Part shown: one piece after another, positions 10,155-20,697 of the stretch
Layout of the letters: every line of letters starts with the position of its first letter
Position numbering within the stretch: position 1 is the first letter of the stretch
DNA from: Dermanyssus gallinae
Taxonomy: Eukaryota > Arthropoda > Arachnida > Mesostigmata > Dermanyssidae
Length of the DNA: 64,000 nt
Direction: 5' to 3'
Assembly: GCA_003439945.1 (NCBI GenBank)
Contig: QVRM01000335.1
Span: 903,501 to 967,500, forward strand
The notes under the pieces: model-generated
Databases searched by the model: none
Seen by the model: the letters and a program-made list of their open reading frames with translations, nothing else
What the model was told of the DNA's origin: nothing
Translations under genes and position numbers: made by a program

Positions 10155-10225
10155 TGGCCGGTCTGGGTCGCGAACCCAGGCTTCCCGAATGCAAGGCAAA
10201 GACGTTGCCACTAAGCCATCTTGCT
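10155..10225 (-). other. tRNA-like module (A and B box), copy 2
   Basis: Same tRNA-like head as at 9211-9281, with the A box TGGCTTAGTGG and the near B box GGTTCGCGACC intact. Confidence 0.7.
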
Positions 10226-10432
10226 CAGTATAGATGTATATATACACGTTGCAGCGCATATTCAACTAAAATAAGTTGGGATAGTAATTTTGAGATTACA
10301 AAAATTGCTTATTCATGCATGGCCGTCACTATTTAACGTTAAAGTTTGAATCATCATAGTCAAATGTGTCGTCTACACAGTTCAGAGCGGTTGTCATGGA
10401 AGTAGTTAAAAAAAAACTTCCATGACAACCGC
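10155..10432. repeat. 278-bp direct repeat, copy 2 (3' of insert)
   Basis: Second copy of the repeat at 9211. Here the sequence continues past 10432 into the complete right arm of a long palindrome, whereas copy 1 stops at that point and enters the insert. Copy 2 with its right flank therefore looks like the original locus. Confidence 0.92.
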
Positions 10433-10461
10433 TCTGAACTGTGTAGACAACACATTTGACT
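10358..10461. repeat. Long palindrome, 46-bp arms
   Basis: Arms 10358-10403 and 10416-10461 are reverse complements with one mismatch, separated by a 12-nt A-rich loop. Weaker complementarity continues outward to roughly 10345 and 10475. Transcribed, it would form a long, nearly perfect hairpin RNA. It may equally be a fold-back or MITE end. The insert at 9487 is joined to a duplicate of this palindrome cut inside its right arm. Confidence 0.9.
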
Positions 10462-10475
10462 AATATGATTTCTCA

Positions 10476-11401
10476 AATTGCTTAGAATATTGCAGCGAAA
10501 GCTGTGTACTTACAATTACCTACGCAGGATAGACTTATGCCATGCGGTACCACATCCGGGACTAAGTTTAATGACTCCGGTTCTTTCGGCGTTAACCTCG
10601 AAAAGCCGGTGTCTCTGCAACGCTCTTGCACGGTGCGTGCCCTTCACTACAACTCAACAACTTGACACAACGAAACGTGACAGTATTGTCGGCCTACAAT
10701 ATGATGCCGATCGTATCGTGTGCTGGTGCAGTCGAGTTTGTTTATGTATATATATATATATATATATTTGTTGTCGTTCTTTTAGTTGCTGTTGCTGCTG
10801 TTGTTGTTATTGTTGTTGCTGCCGTTGTTGTCACAATGGCATGGGTCCACAGGGTCACTATTTTGGCTTCGTTCGAGACTGCTGGACGACCGATCGCATT
10901 GCTATGCTTCTTACTGCCTGCCTGGTCGTTTGCTCGACGTCCAGACACGAGATGTCGCTTTCCAGCCCCGTACAGCAGTGACCGCAATGGCGTTGCAATA
11001 CGCCACGCTATCCACCACCGCCGTTGGCTACCCCCAGCTCCTTGACTGCCCCTGATGTTGGGGCCGTGCTCAGTAACAAGCGACAGCAATGGAGGATGCC
11101 GTTGCCTCCGTCGTTGCCGTCACCCCCCCCCCCCCCCCCCGTACCACACCCGCACCCCTCTGCCTAGTGAGGACACGAGGAGGCAGACGAACTGACCGAC
11201 AGACAGACAGATGGCCAAAATTGTTTCCTGGACGGAAGTACAACAAATAAGGAAGTCCAATAGAGCAAATGATACGCCACCAAAGCCGTAGAGACGTCTA
11301 CGACGAGGTGCCTACAAGGCTTCCTGTCGACGTTGTACAGCCTTTGTAAAAGCGAGCTGATTGATCATCGCTTTATAGGCACGCCGTGTGCTACGCTATG
11401 G

Positions 11402-11443
<42 letters not shown>

Positions 11444-11802
11444 TTTTTTATGGCGACGGTGGCTCGGGTGGCTGACGCGCTGTTCAATAGGAGAGCGTCG
11501 TCACCACGGCAACCGTAAACCACAGAACGACTATAGCAAGTTCGATAGCCCAGCCTTGCTAGCAGGTTTTGGTTGAACGTGGTTGTCATTGTCCTGCTGC
11601 TACTGGTTCTCTACTAGTGAAATCCCATGCAAGTCCAGTAGCGAAAACGCGACGACATTGGGTGCATTTAGACGCTATTGTGCCACCTGGCGCCTTAGCA
11701 TACTGTGAGCCAATATAAAAGTTGGTTCACGCGTTATATCGCCTTGTACGTAAAATTGCAACACGATTGCACAATATTAGCTGCTTCAAGCATATTAATT
11801 CA
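10476..11802. other. No recognised gene; triplet, TA and poly-C runs
   Basis: Contains a TA run (10745-10768), GTT/GCT triplets (10770-10830), a poly-C run (11125-11142), GACA repeats (about 11196-11211) and a TA run (11402-11440). The frames of 115-167 codons here overlap these runs on both strands and show no domain. Confidence 0.55.
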
Positions 11803-12290
11803 AGTGTGCCAAGCAAACAGTTAGCTTGGCTCGGGTTCGATCCTTTTTTGTTCATAAAACGGGTTATAGGGTTAGCTAATCCTTGTAGGAACATAATAGT
11901 TTGTATTTGGACAAGGGAACTCTAATGACATATGACTGACTACTGACTTATAATGATGTGGACGGGAAAGTGAAAGAAAATTGACATAGTAATATACACT
12001 ACGGTAGAAATGAGAAGAATGGTCTGGCCAGCAGCCGGGTATAACTGAAGACATCTAACTGCGGCGTTTGCAGCCCATGGATTTCATTACCTCTGGTGCG
12101 GTATAGAAGAATTCCGCGATTCTCAGAAGTGTTGCGGGTGCGCGAGGTGTTTAGACCGGTGCCACGGACGCCGCGCTGCAGCATGTCTAACAGTTCAATC
12201 AATAGCAAACAAACATACAATCCACTGATGTGAAACACTGATGTAAGCGTGTTAATAAACTGCAATAAAAACGGTTTGTGCAGCTTTATA
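11803..12290 (+). mobile_element. LINE-A 3' fragment
   Basis: A plus-strand fragment matching the 3' third of the minus-strand LINE at 12635-15505. The shared pieces are an FxxKRVxxLANxCRNII block (about 11838-11900) and, after frameshifts, a C-terminal block with AAHGFHYL and a Cys/His cluster (C..CARC....CHGRRAAAC type, about 12055-12195). These come from the post-RT C-terminal region of a non-LTR retrotransposon. It is 5'-truncated, as is common for LINE insertions, and too damaged to encode protein. The fragment faces the longer copy in opposite orientation. Confidence 0.7.
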
Positions 12291-12634
12291 TTATAGTTTC
12301 GCGTTTTAGTGAAAAACGATAGGATAGTGCAATTAATTCTACTTTAATAAACTTTAAACTCACTCACGCCCGAGTGGATAATCATATTTAGGTTTATCGC
12401 GGCCATATAATCATATTAAGTGCGATGCTGCGGTTTATTCAACAGACAGCTTCAGACCAGAGCCATTCTATGAACTGGGCTACAGTTTCCTGAAACGTCG
12501 CTTTTTTCGCTTTTTCTAGGAATCAAAATATATATTTCCCCATGGCCCACATACATTTTTATGCATCCATAACGCGGACTTAGAATCGTAAGGAAATGAG
12601 TACTACTCTTTTGTTTTCACTAACTTATTATTAT
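12291..12634. other. AT-rich spacer between the two LINE-A copies
   Basis: No gene recognised. A short ATT run (about 12627-12637) abuts the 3' end of the minus-strand LINE and may be its tail. Confidence 0.5.
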
Positions 12635-13429
12635 TATGGTTTATTAACACCCAGGTTGGGTAAATTTTAAATAAGTACACCAGTCTCAATCAGTGGTTCT
12701 TCTGCGTCACCGGATCTTCCCTCATCTTGCGAGTTCAGCTATTGACTGCACTGCTGGACATGCTGCGGCGTGGTATCTATCACAATAGCCTAAGCATCTC
12801 GCGCACCTAGAACACTCCTGAAGATTGTGGAATTCTTGTGTGCTGCATAACACGTGATGGAACCCGTGGGCTGCAAATGCCGTAGTTAGATGCCTTTTCT
12901 TATATCCGGCTGCTCGCCAGGTTGTACTCCTCATCGCTATCGTCGTGTATATTCCTATGTCTATATCCTTTCATTTTCCCCCCAACTTCATAGTGTAGGC
13001 CACTAAGGCCGCCGTCCTAGGTAAACCCCGTTTTACTTGTAATCCCTGTGTCATTAGAGCCCCCCCCTTTAATATATGAACTATTATATTCCTACAAAAG
13101 TTAGCTAACTCCAATACCCGCTTCATAAAGAAAAATCGAACTCTATCTACTAACTGTAGATTTGCCTCTCCTAATTTCTCCCATATAAGTGATATACCAA
13201 ATGTTTCTAATGGTTCTACTTTAATCTTGAAAAGGGTTTTGATTTGCTGCTGCCGCTCGAATGGCTTTTCATACTCTGGTTTCAATATGTTCTCGAAAAC
13301 TGCTACCATTTGACATTATAGTGACATCTTAATAGGTGAATTTGTTTACAAAATTTACTGTATTACCCCTAGCTCGAAGAACACCGTCTTTCGCCAATCG
13401 ACCTCCTCTTCGAAAATTTACTGCTACTG

Positions 13430-14083
13430 TCTTTTGCTAGTTAATACTAAGTCCTATCTCGTCCATACAATCGATTAGTTGTTCTAGTTCCTGCTTAACC
13501 CTAAATAAACTCCTGCCATAGATCGCAATGTCATCTGCATACGATAATGTATTTGCCCACTCTCGGGTCCATCCCTGCCTCACCCGGTTAGGTATCCCTC
13601 CCAATAGTATCGAAAAATTAACGGGCTAAGTCCGTCTCCTTGAGCCACGCCTGTAGTTTGCTTTACTCTTCCCACAATCCCTATACCGATGTCGATGTAC
13701 ACTGTAGTCTCCCCAAGAATGGCACTTAAAAGTTTTAGTAAACGATATGGAACTCCCTCCAAGGCCAACTTTTCTATAATTCTACTTTGTGGCGCTAAGT
13801 TAAAGGCGGCTTTAAGATCTATAAATATTGCGTATAACGGTCTTCTTGGTTCTGATAGAGTTTCCCAAAATTTTGCCAGCAACTGGCGCAGGGCCGTATG
13901 GGTCGACCTCGACCTTCTGAGCCCATGTTGTTCTTCTGGTATTGCGTTTCTGGTTTCGAGGAAATGCTCTTGTCTATCTGATATTATCCCCAAGACAATT
14001 TTATAGGGGCAACTCTTAGGTGTTATTCCCCTCCAAGATTCCGGCTCAGTTTCTATGCCTTTTCCTTTTGATATGACAATCAA
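13430..14083 (-). pseudogene. Reverse transcriptase domain of LINE-A
   Basis: A 167-codon uninterrupted stretch (14083-13580) covers the fingers and palm with EEQHGLRRSRST, FIDLKAAFN and AQGDGLSP. A frameshift separates it from the catalytic YADDIAIYG segment at about 13540-13510. Motif A keeps its aspartate and motif C both aspartates, so the loss of function comes from the broken frame. Confidence 0.82.
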
Positions 14084-15039
14084 GGTATCCTCCTTCCGCT
14101 TTATGTGTTTCCCCGGATTTTAGGCACTCGTCAAATAAAGTTTTCCAGCATGGTGCGAGTGCCAGCGTTTGCTTTAAATGCTCGTTTCTTATCATATCGT
14201 TTCCGGCAGCTTTGCCTCTAGGCGCCCTTTCAATTGCCCTGACAACGTCTTCGATTGTGACTGGTCAAATTACCCATTCCCGTGCAAGTTCTGTTTCCTC
14301 GTCCCAAGGCCCGTTGAATAATGTTATTTCTTTTGGGGTAGTATCGGCTCCCTGCAGCACACTAGCAAAGTGCTTAAATAATCGCCCAGTTTCCACTGGG
14401 CACTGCCGTTTTCTTTTTTGTTTTAGCCACTTGTGCGGTTGTTTCTCTGCTTCTTGCAACAGCGCCCACTCCTGGCTTTCCCAATATTTTCGTTTCTCTT
14501 CCTTGTATGCCTTTTGTGTCATTTTCATCACCATACTCGCGAACGGCCTTAATACAGGAAAAATCTTCACATATTCTCTAGTTAGTCTGTTGGCATCTTT
14601 CGCTGCTCTACACGATCGTTGAATCAGGGCCTTCTTTTTCGTTCTTAGCGCGGAACCAGTGTACCTTTTATCAGATTCGTCAATTTACGCTCATATGACT
14701 CTATTTGAATCTCCCCCGGTGGGCACACTTCCCCCACTCCCTCTAAGAAGATCTTTCTATCTAGTCTTGTAACGGTCCCCGGCCTATGGCTATACTCCCT
14801 ACTATTACTAACTTTGAATGCCATCCCCATAGGCATATGCCTTCAAGCCCCGCTAAATCCCTAAATCCCTAAATGATGTATTTTCTCCCAAAAATGTTAT
14901 ATCCTCTACGTTTCCGTCGGTGGCAAAAACGTCAATTACTGAGGTCCCAGTACCACATTCAAAAGTGTTTAGGCCTGGCTCGCTGACTAACCAGCATCCT
15001 ATCTCAGTTATAATATCTAAAAATGCTTCAGTTCATTCC

Positions 15040-15505
15040 AGATTACCCCTATCCAACCTCGCATTAAAATCCCCCGCTTAAAATCATCGGTGCCCTCTCG
15101 GCACCGCTTTAACTCTAAGCATGATACGCTCTGTCATGATTTCAGTGGACTCTACTCTCGCCGGTTTAACATAGGCTGCCACAATTTCAACCTCTCTCGA
15201 CGCCATTGCTACGAAGTTTTCGGCTATTATTCCTATTGTCATCTCTCCAATTTTTGCTTTCGTAAATACTGAAACCCCTCCACTTGGCCTGCACCGTCCC
15301 TCATCTTTATGTGCTAGTGCGTGATATCCGTAGAAGCCCCCCAAAGAGAAAGGTTTAATCGCCCAAGTTTCCGTCAATATTAGAACATCCACTCCTCGAA
15401 GTGCCTCCATGCCTAACAGATCTCCATGTTGGGCGTTCGTTTCAGGGACATGGCCAGCTGCTACGCTGCGCCTGTTAACAAGCAGGATATTGCTTGTTTA
15501 CAGGC
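15040..15505 (-). pseudogene. APE-type endonuclease domain of LINE-A
   Basis: Reads ILLVNRRSVAAGHV at the start, then VDVLILTETW, SGGVSVF and VEIVAAYVKP. A frameshift then precedes GGDFNARLD. These are the canonical N-terminal blocks of the LINE endonuclease that nicks target DNA. The catalytic E of ETW and the D of GDFN are still present, though in different frames. Confidence 0.82.
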
Positions 15506-16014
15506 AAACGCAGACAGGTTGTATCTTCGTTCAATATAATAATATTGATTCTGGTTACCGTAACGGGGATGGCGGCAGTGGCGACGTTGATGATGAAGTT
15601 AGTGATGGTGTCTGTGGTGAAAATGGTGATGATGGCTGTGGTGGTGATGGTGATGACGACGAGGAATGAATGATGATGACGATGAAGATGTACTAATGAT
15701 GATAACGCTTAAGATGGTACTTGATGATGAGGTATGGTAGTGCTGGGTGTTGATAGTGATGATGGCTGTGGTGGTGATGATGCCGACTATGAGTAACAGC
15801 TAACCAGTGAAGGCACACTAAAGACGCTGAAGGCGGTAGCTGGGTTGTAGATGATAGAGATTAGTAGCGGAAGAGCGGAAGCGTAATTAGGAACTAAGGC
15901 TATGCTGAGCTTCCTAGTAGTAGTGTAAGTTTATCTTTGCAGTTTGTTGTTTTCGTATTTTAACACAAAGTATTAATACGTGTAGAAGACTCAAATCGGA
16001 ATGTTACAGACTGC
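15506..16014. other. GAT/GGT-rich stretch, no gene
   Basis: Between about 15570 and 15790 the sequence is dominated by GATGATG, GGTGATG and similar triplets, giving an Asp/Gly-rich open frame that is best treated as low-complexity DNA. Confidence 0.6.
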
Positions 16015-16230
16015 TTGATGGCTCAGAAGATAATCTTGCAAACGGTGTACTTTGACCTTCTGCGTCGAAATTCGTGTTCGTTCCCTGATAGCATACTTTG
16101 GGGTACAAGGTATTTTCCGAGGCGGTATATCAGGAGGATTAACAATATCTTGTAAATGCAACTTTTGTTAGCAATATATCTCCATGAAGATGCTTCGAGT
16201 GGTTTGCTTTTTCCCTTTGGCATTACTGCA
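16015..16230 (-). pseudogene. LINE reverse transcriptase fragment (fingers region)
   Basis: 66 codons on the minus strand read IPKGKSKP-like, SSWRYIANKSCIYKIL, then SGNEHEFRRRRSK. This aligns with the pre-motif-A block 'IPKGK..P.SWR.I...CIYKIL...GEQHGFRRGRST' of APE-type LINEs. No downstream RT motif follows in the expected direction. An isolated relic related to LINE-A and LINE-C. Confidence 0.7.
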
Positions 16231-16914
16231 AGAATACAGCCGTTTCAATTATTAATCTAAATGTCGTATCCTAAGCGTTTGTTTAATTGGCTGTCAAAAG
16301 ACGGCAGCAGATGCACATTTTGCTCGAGTTTCTCGTTCAGGTTCAGGAGCTTTTTAGACGTTATATGCGGCTTGATACTTACTCCGGAGAGAACTGCTCA
16401 TCACAATTTTGCCGAAACTTGTAGTCTACTTTTAGACTAGATAGGCAACTCTTTCAGGGTAGTATTTGTTGACGAACATACTCTGCATAGAGCTGCATAA
16501 TTCAACTGAAGCGATTGTACAAGCAAGGCTTTGAGATGTATGGCGAATCCATTTGTAAACATGTCGCTCGGCTTCTGAAATGAACTGCAATTTGTGCATA
16601 TTTTAGAAAGCAGTTTGTGCGCCCTTGAGCGCCTTGACGTACCTTTTTTGAGCCAAACTATACAAATCCGTAATGTATAGCCGCCCCTGTGACAGCACAT
16701 GTGCCTGCTTTACGTGTTTCTTGGTCGCATACCAGTACTTATTAAACCACTGTTTTGATTTTCTTCTATTTCAACGCACTACACATTTAATTGTTTTCAG
16801 TTCTTGCAATATAATGTCCATTTGTTTCAAGGCTTAGATCATATAGATTACCAGCTGCTGCAAACGTCTAGAGATTGTTCTTATCCGTACGTATTTTTTC
16901 GTATATCTTCCTCT
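16231..16914. other. No recognised gene
   Basis: AT-rich anonymous sequence; nothing recognised. Confidence 0.55.
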
Positions 16915-17259
16915 TGGGCTAGTTGTGAACAATATCATAATTCTACTTTTGCATGTTCGAACTTTTACGCCCAGACTCTCAAAACGATTCCATTATGCGT
17001 GCACAACCAATACGTTCAGATGTTTGTGTACAGCTTAAGTGAATCATCTTGGTACAAAATTGGTAAGGCTGACGTCTGTGGTTGCAAAGTATTTCAAATC
17101 TTCCGATAAGCATATCGGATGTGAGTGCATACATGCAGCTACTATGCTCGCGTGTTTTGCCAATCAAGTTACTCGTCAAACCTGTAGAAGCTGAGAAAAA
17201 TATTTATTTTAGTCTAAATCTTGCTTGAACGAATACCCGTCAACCAATAAGCACATTTG
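16915..17259 (+). repeat. Left long terminal inverted repeat
   Basis: Reads in the plus direction through GACGTCTGTGGTTGCAAAGT (about 17070-17089) and GGATGTGAGTGCAT (about 17116) to ATCTTGCTTGAACGAATACC. Each block recurs inverted in the right repeat. Confidence 0.82.
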
Positions 17260-17319
17260 GTAGCGATGGTAAAGCTCTTTTAGCACGCGTTTAAAGATAC
17301 CAGACGTCTCCCGAATGAT

Positions 17320-18200
17320 TTAAGCAGCAGCAACTATTCTGTCAATCATATCTTTAGAAGACTCAACGGGATTTGCATGGATTAATTTTTTTATGTGGCT
17401 GCAAAGGTAAAATTTGACACTGGATAGATCAGCCAATTGCGGTGGTCTAGCTTGTGGACCGCCTCGACCTATCCAGCGCTTGGCGAAGGGCTCATTCAAA
17501 TAATTCCATTCCTCAAAGGCGTTGTGTTCTGGGACACTATGGTGCTGGAACCACATCCTCGACCAAGTACCCAGTGGAACGTATACCAAGGGTTCTGGTA
17601 AGGTTGCGCTGAAAAGCATGTGGTATGTTGATCCATTTAACCTGTCGGGGAGTATATAAGGTCCGAAAAGGTCCACTATGTCAGCCGAGACATTCATGGA
17701 ACAGCGACGCTGGTGCACATGCGGCTGCATCATATGCAGGTTCTTCTTGGCCCACCAATGAACACCGTTTGTGTTGAACACAGCATCTTGTGTGAAGAAC
17801 GCTTCGTCCGCAAAGAGAACGAGAGCAGAAAATTCCACATTGTCCGTAGCTTGTTGTTGCAGAAACCAGCAACAGTAATAAATGCGTGGCTAGTAATCAG
17901 AATCCCGCAAAGCTTGAATTCGCCACCTGCCTAATGCTTGCGGAAAAACGCGCGACTACTTTTTCAATGAGGTATTAGTTCGTATTTGGGCTTCTCATTG
18001 TCCGCGGTCGTTCAGCGTCGTATCGGCGACCGTAAAATGATCTAGTTTCGCGGAGCAAACAATGTAGTCGCGTAAACATTTTCCTGTCAGGTATCCGCCA
18101 ATGTGAAAAACGCTCTGCGTACAACCGGCGTGCGGCCCCCGCGTTGCTTCTGCTTTACCATAATGAAGCGCGTGTCAGCTTTCTCGGCATTTGTGAACAG
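17320..18200 (-). pseudogene. IS630/Tc1-type transposase with N-terminal HTH domain, inactive
   Basis: The best preserved part (17838-17320) continues in frame upstream as WFLQQQATDN, then ALVLFADEAFF, a HWWAKKN block, IVDLFGPYILP, MWFQHHSVPEHN, RWIGRGGPQARPPQLADLSSVKF and HIKKLIHANPVES. This matches a widespread arthropod family with FxDEAxF, FQHDGAPAH and WPPRSPDLxPLDFFLWG signatures. Only the first aspartate survives: the second is His (QHH) and the third is lost. Upstream, in broken frames with stops, an NAEKADTRFI segment resembles the N-terminal DUF4817-type HTH of that family. The protein cannot catalyse transposition. Confidence 0.8.
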
Positions 18201-18404
18201 GTTCAGCACGATACACGTGGTAGAAGCGCCCGCACTTTATAATGGAAATTTAATTGAACATAGATGCAAGGCTTAATCACTGCAGCACTCAGCACGGCCT
18301 CTCTAATCAACGCCACGCAACGGGCCGTCCTATAGACCGACTAAAAGCTGAACGCCTTTTGGCCTGCTCTTGCATCATGACGGTTCCACTAGCGATTGCG
18401 CGTT

Positions 18405-18745
18405 TTTCAAATTTAATGGCTGACGGGCATTCGCTCGAGCAAGATTTGGCCTAAAATAAATATTTTGTGTTGACTTTCTACAAAGTAGACGAGATTTGAC
18501 TTGATTGACAAAGAAGGCGAACATGGTAGCTGCATGGATGCACTCACATCCGATACGGCTTTCGAGAAATTTAAGTTACTTTGCAACCGCAGACGTCAGT
18601 TTTACCCATCTGGATTAGCTTAAGATGTACATTTATTTGTACGTGGTTGTGCACGCGTAATGAAAAAAAAAATTCGAGAACCTGGGCGTGAAACTTCGAA
18701 CATGCAAAAGTAGTCGCAATATTTTGCAAACTCTTCCTAATATCA
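18405..18745 (-). repeat. Right long terminal inverted repeat
   Basis: Reverse complement of the left repeat. The blocks ACTGACGTCTGCGGTTGC and CATCCATGCAGCTACCATG, read on the minus strand, line up with 17065-17150. An A run at 18662-18671 is an insertion relative to the left copy. Confidence 0.82.
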
Positions 18746-18773
18746 CAATGGTTCCTGCTCTAGCTAAGACCAG

Positions 18774-18857
18774 ATATAATTCAAACAATGTAGAGTGTGT
18801 ACAGGTATAATTCAGACAATGTAGAATTGTACAGGTATAATTCAGGCAATGTAGAAC
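18774..18857. repeat. Tandem repeat, 3 x about 30 bp
   Basis: Three successive units share TATAATTCARACAATGTAGA and the junction GTACAGG. It lies just outside the right inverted repeat of the 16915-18745 transposon. Confidence 0.85.
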
Positions 18858-19509
18858 GCCGTTAGGCTCGGCTTTTCAGTTGAGTAATGTGTTCTCTAAG
18901 AATCGTGCATTTTGCAAACTCATGTCGGGACAGCCAACTTAAATCACAACTTAGAAAAATTCATCAAAAAATCATCTCACTCCTATACAAAGCATTTCCA
19001 CCCCCCTTCCCTTCCATTGGCAGACATGATTTTTTCACAGAGCTTGACCATACCCCTGAATTGGGTCCTTCATTATCCGGACACCCTGTATATAGTTAAA
19101 TACTTAGCTGGACGTTAACAATTGTGCTTTCAAGAACGTGTATGCACGTTCCGGTTAGCCATAACGGAGAATCCGATATAGAGAACTGGCTAGGGTGCCC
19201 AACACAGCCGCGTTTCCACGTCGAGCCTAGAGGTAACCTCTGTCGGAAACAAAAATTACTAGCACGGGGATCACAGGTGGTCGCAACAAGCTCTTTGAGT
19301 ACTCTGCTTAATACTGCCTTTGCGGTAAGAGCTATATATATATATATATATACATGACGCGATAATTTATATATGCATGTTACCGCGTAAGTTAGCCAAT
19401 TGTTTGTATCAAGATGATTAGTATATTCAAAACAAAAATTGTGGCTGCTTTTATGTAGAACCCTGTAGTGACCGATTAGTCTGCTGTATTTGTCTGCAAC
19501 TGTGTAGGC

Positions 19510-19548
<39 letters not shown>

Positions 19549-19673
19549 TATCTATATCTATATCCAATTATCACTACGAAAATCACAGTCAAGTCTCTCG
19601 TAATAGTTGATTTTACAGGAGCAAACACGAAACACGACCGAACTCCACCGCATCGAACGGCGAAAAATGTATA

Positions 19674-19716
<43 letters not shown>

Positions 19717-20658
19717 CATAGGGCCAGCAGTACCGTAAAGGTTTCTCGGCTAGGGAAACCTTGGCTACGTTAGAGTGCCACTGCGTGTCGGCGTCGTCAT
19801 CATCGAGGGCGTTGAGGCTCGTATCGCGGCGGGGGGCGGGGGGGGGGGTTATTGTCTCTGCGCCGTCACCCTGGATCAACCAACAACCAGTGACGGCGGC
19901 CGATAGATAATCTGTCGGCGGCAAGATTCTCGCGAAGTGGGGTGTCTCGGATCGAACTGCGCGCGCGGGCGGGAGGGGCGTTGAGGAGTGGGGGGTCGAG
20001 GAGGCGGCAGGGGGCGCTCGAGGGTGGTCGATGTCGGCGAAGTGGAGCTTAAGCATCGTTAAGATATAATCCGCTAGGATTTGCTACGATTACGAGGCGG
20101 CAGGCGAGCATAAGTCGTGTAAGCGGCGTAGCGGCAAGGCCAGACCGCTATTCTGGATCAGCCGCTGCCACTCTAGGCTCGTATGTGGGAGATCACTGCC
20201 CCTCCACCCCCCCAGTCACGCAGGAGGACGATGATGACATACGGAAGAACGCGGCCATGTCGACCAAAACACCAAAACATTGCAACAAGACATTCAAACG
20301 AAAGACACGTTCAGATATTAGTTCTGCCCCCCCGTGCCCTTCCCCACATATATGGATGATCAAAATAATGATGATGATGATAAACGTTTAAACATGTACA
20401 TGCTGATTGACTGTTAAAGTGACGTATACGACTTGTTGTCGTTCTCGCGTCTCTTAAGCTTTACTTTGTTTGCCTTTTGATGATTGGTGCAACTGAACAA
20501 GTAATAGCTGCAAAAAGAAAATTATCTACACCGCAACGCAGTCGATAAATTATCTTTTTAAGAGGTTCGTCGTATATATATATATATATATATATAAATA
20601 TATATATATTGTTTTATTTATTTAAGTGTAGCAAAATATACATTTGTGATGTAAGAAC

Positions 20659-20697
<39 letters not shown>

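Larger units (their letters stand above)
12635..15505 (-). mobile_element. LINE-A, decayed APE-type non-LTR retrotransposon
   Basis: Minus-strand copy with domains in the expected order. The apurinic-like endonuclease is at 15505-15040, with LTETW and, after a frameshift, GDFNARLD. A connector lies at about 14836-14100, including a KAAGND..RNEHL segment. The reverse transcriptase is at 14083-13430, with motif A FIDLKAAFN, motif B GVAQGDGLSP and motif C YADD near 13520-13540. A C-terminal region with a Cys/His cluster is at 12934-12722. Each domain lies in a different frame with intervening stops, so the copy is dead. The 5' end is missing (no ORF1 seen). LINE-C at 53690 has a similar endonuclease. 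Clade not assigned; a Jockey/CR1-like APE lineage is plausible. Confidence 0.85.
16915..18745 (-). mobile_element. IS630/Tc1-type DNA transposon with long terminal inverted repeats
   Basis: A dead transposase on the minus strand is bracketed by inverted repeats of roughly 340 bp (16915-17259 and 18405-18745) that match along most of their length at about three quarters identity by eye. Shared landmarks are CTACTTTTGCATGTTCGAA near the outer ends and GACGTC plus GTATCGGATGTGAGTGCAT-like blocks further in. Outer ends are approximate; the terminal bases and target duplication are not clear. Long TIRs, where typical mariners have about 30 bp, make this structurally distinct from the other mariners in the window. 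Confidence 0.78.

Noticed and set aside
9211..10432. LTR retrotransposon or TRIM with 278-bp LTRs
   Set aside because: The repeat starts TG but has no clear CA end, primer-binding site or polypurine tract, and the core starts with 28S sequence. Kept only as an alternative to a long target duplication.
18774..18857. CRISPR array
   Set aside because: Units are contiguous without unique spacers and the sequence is eukaryotic in character.
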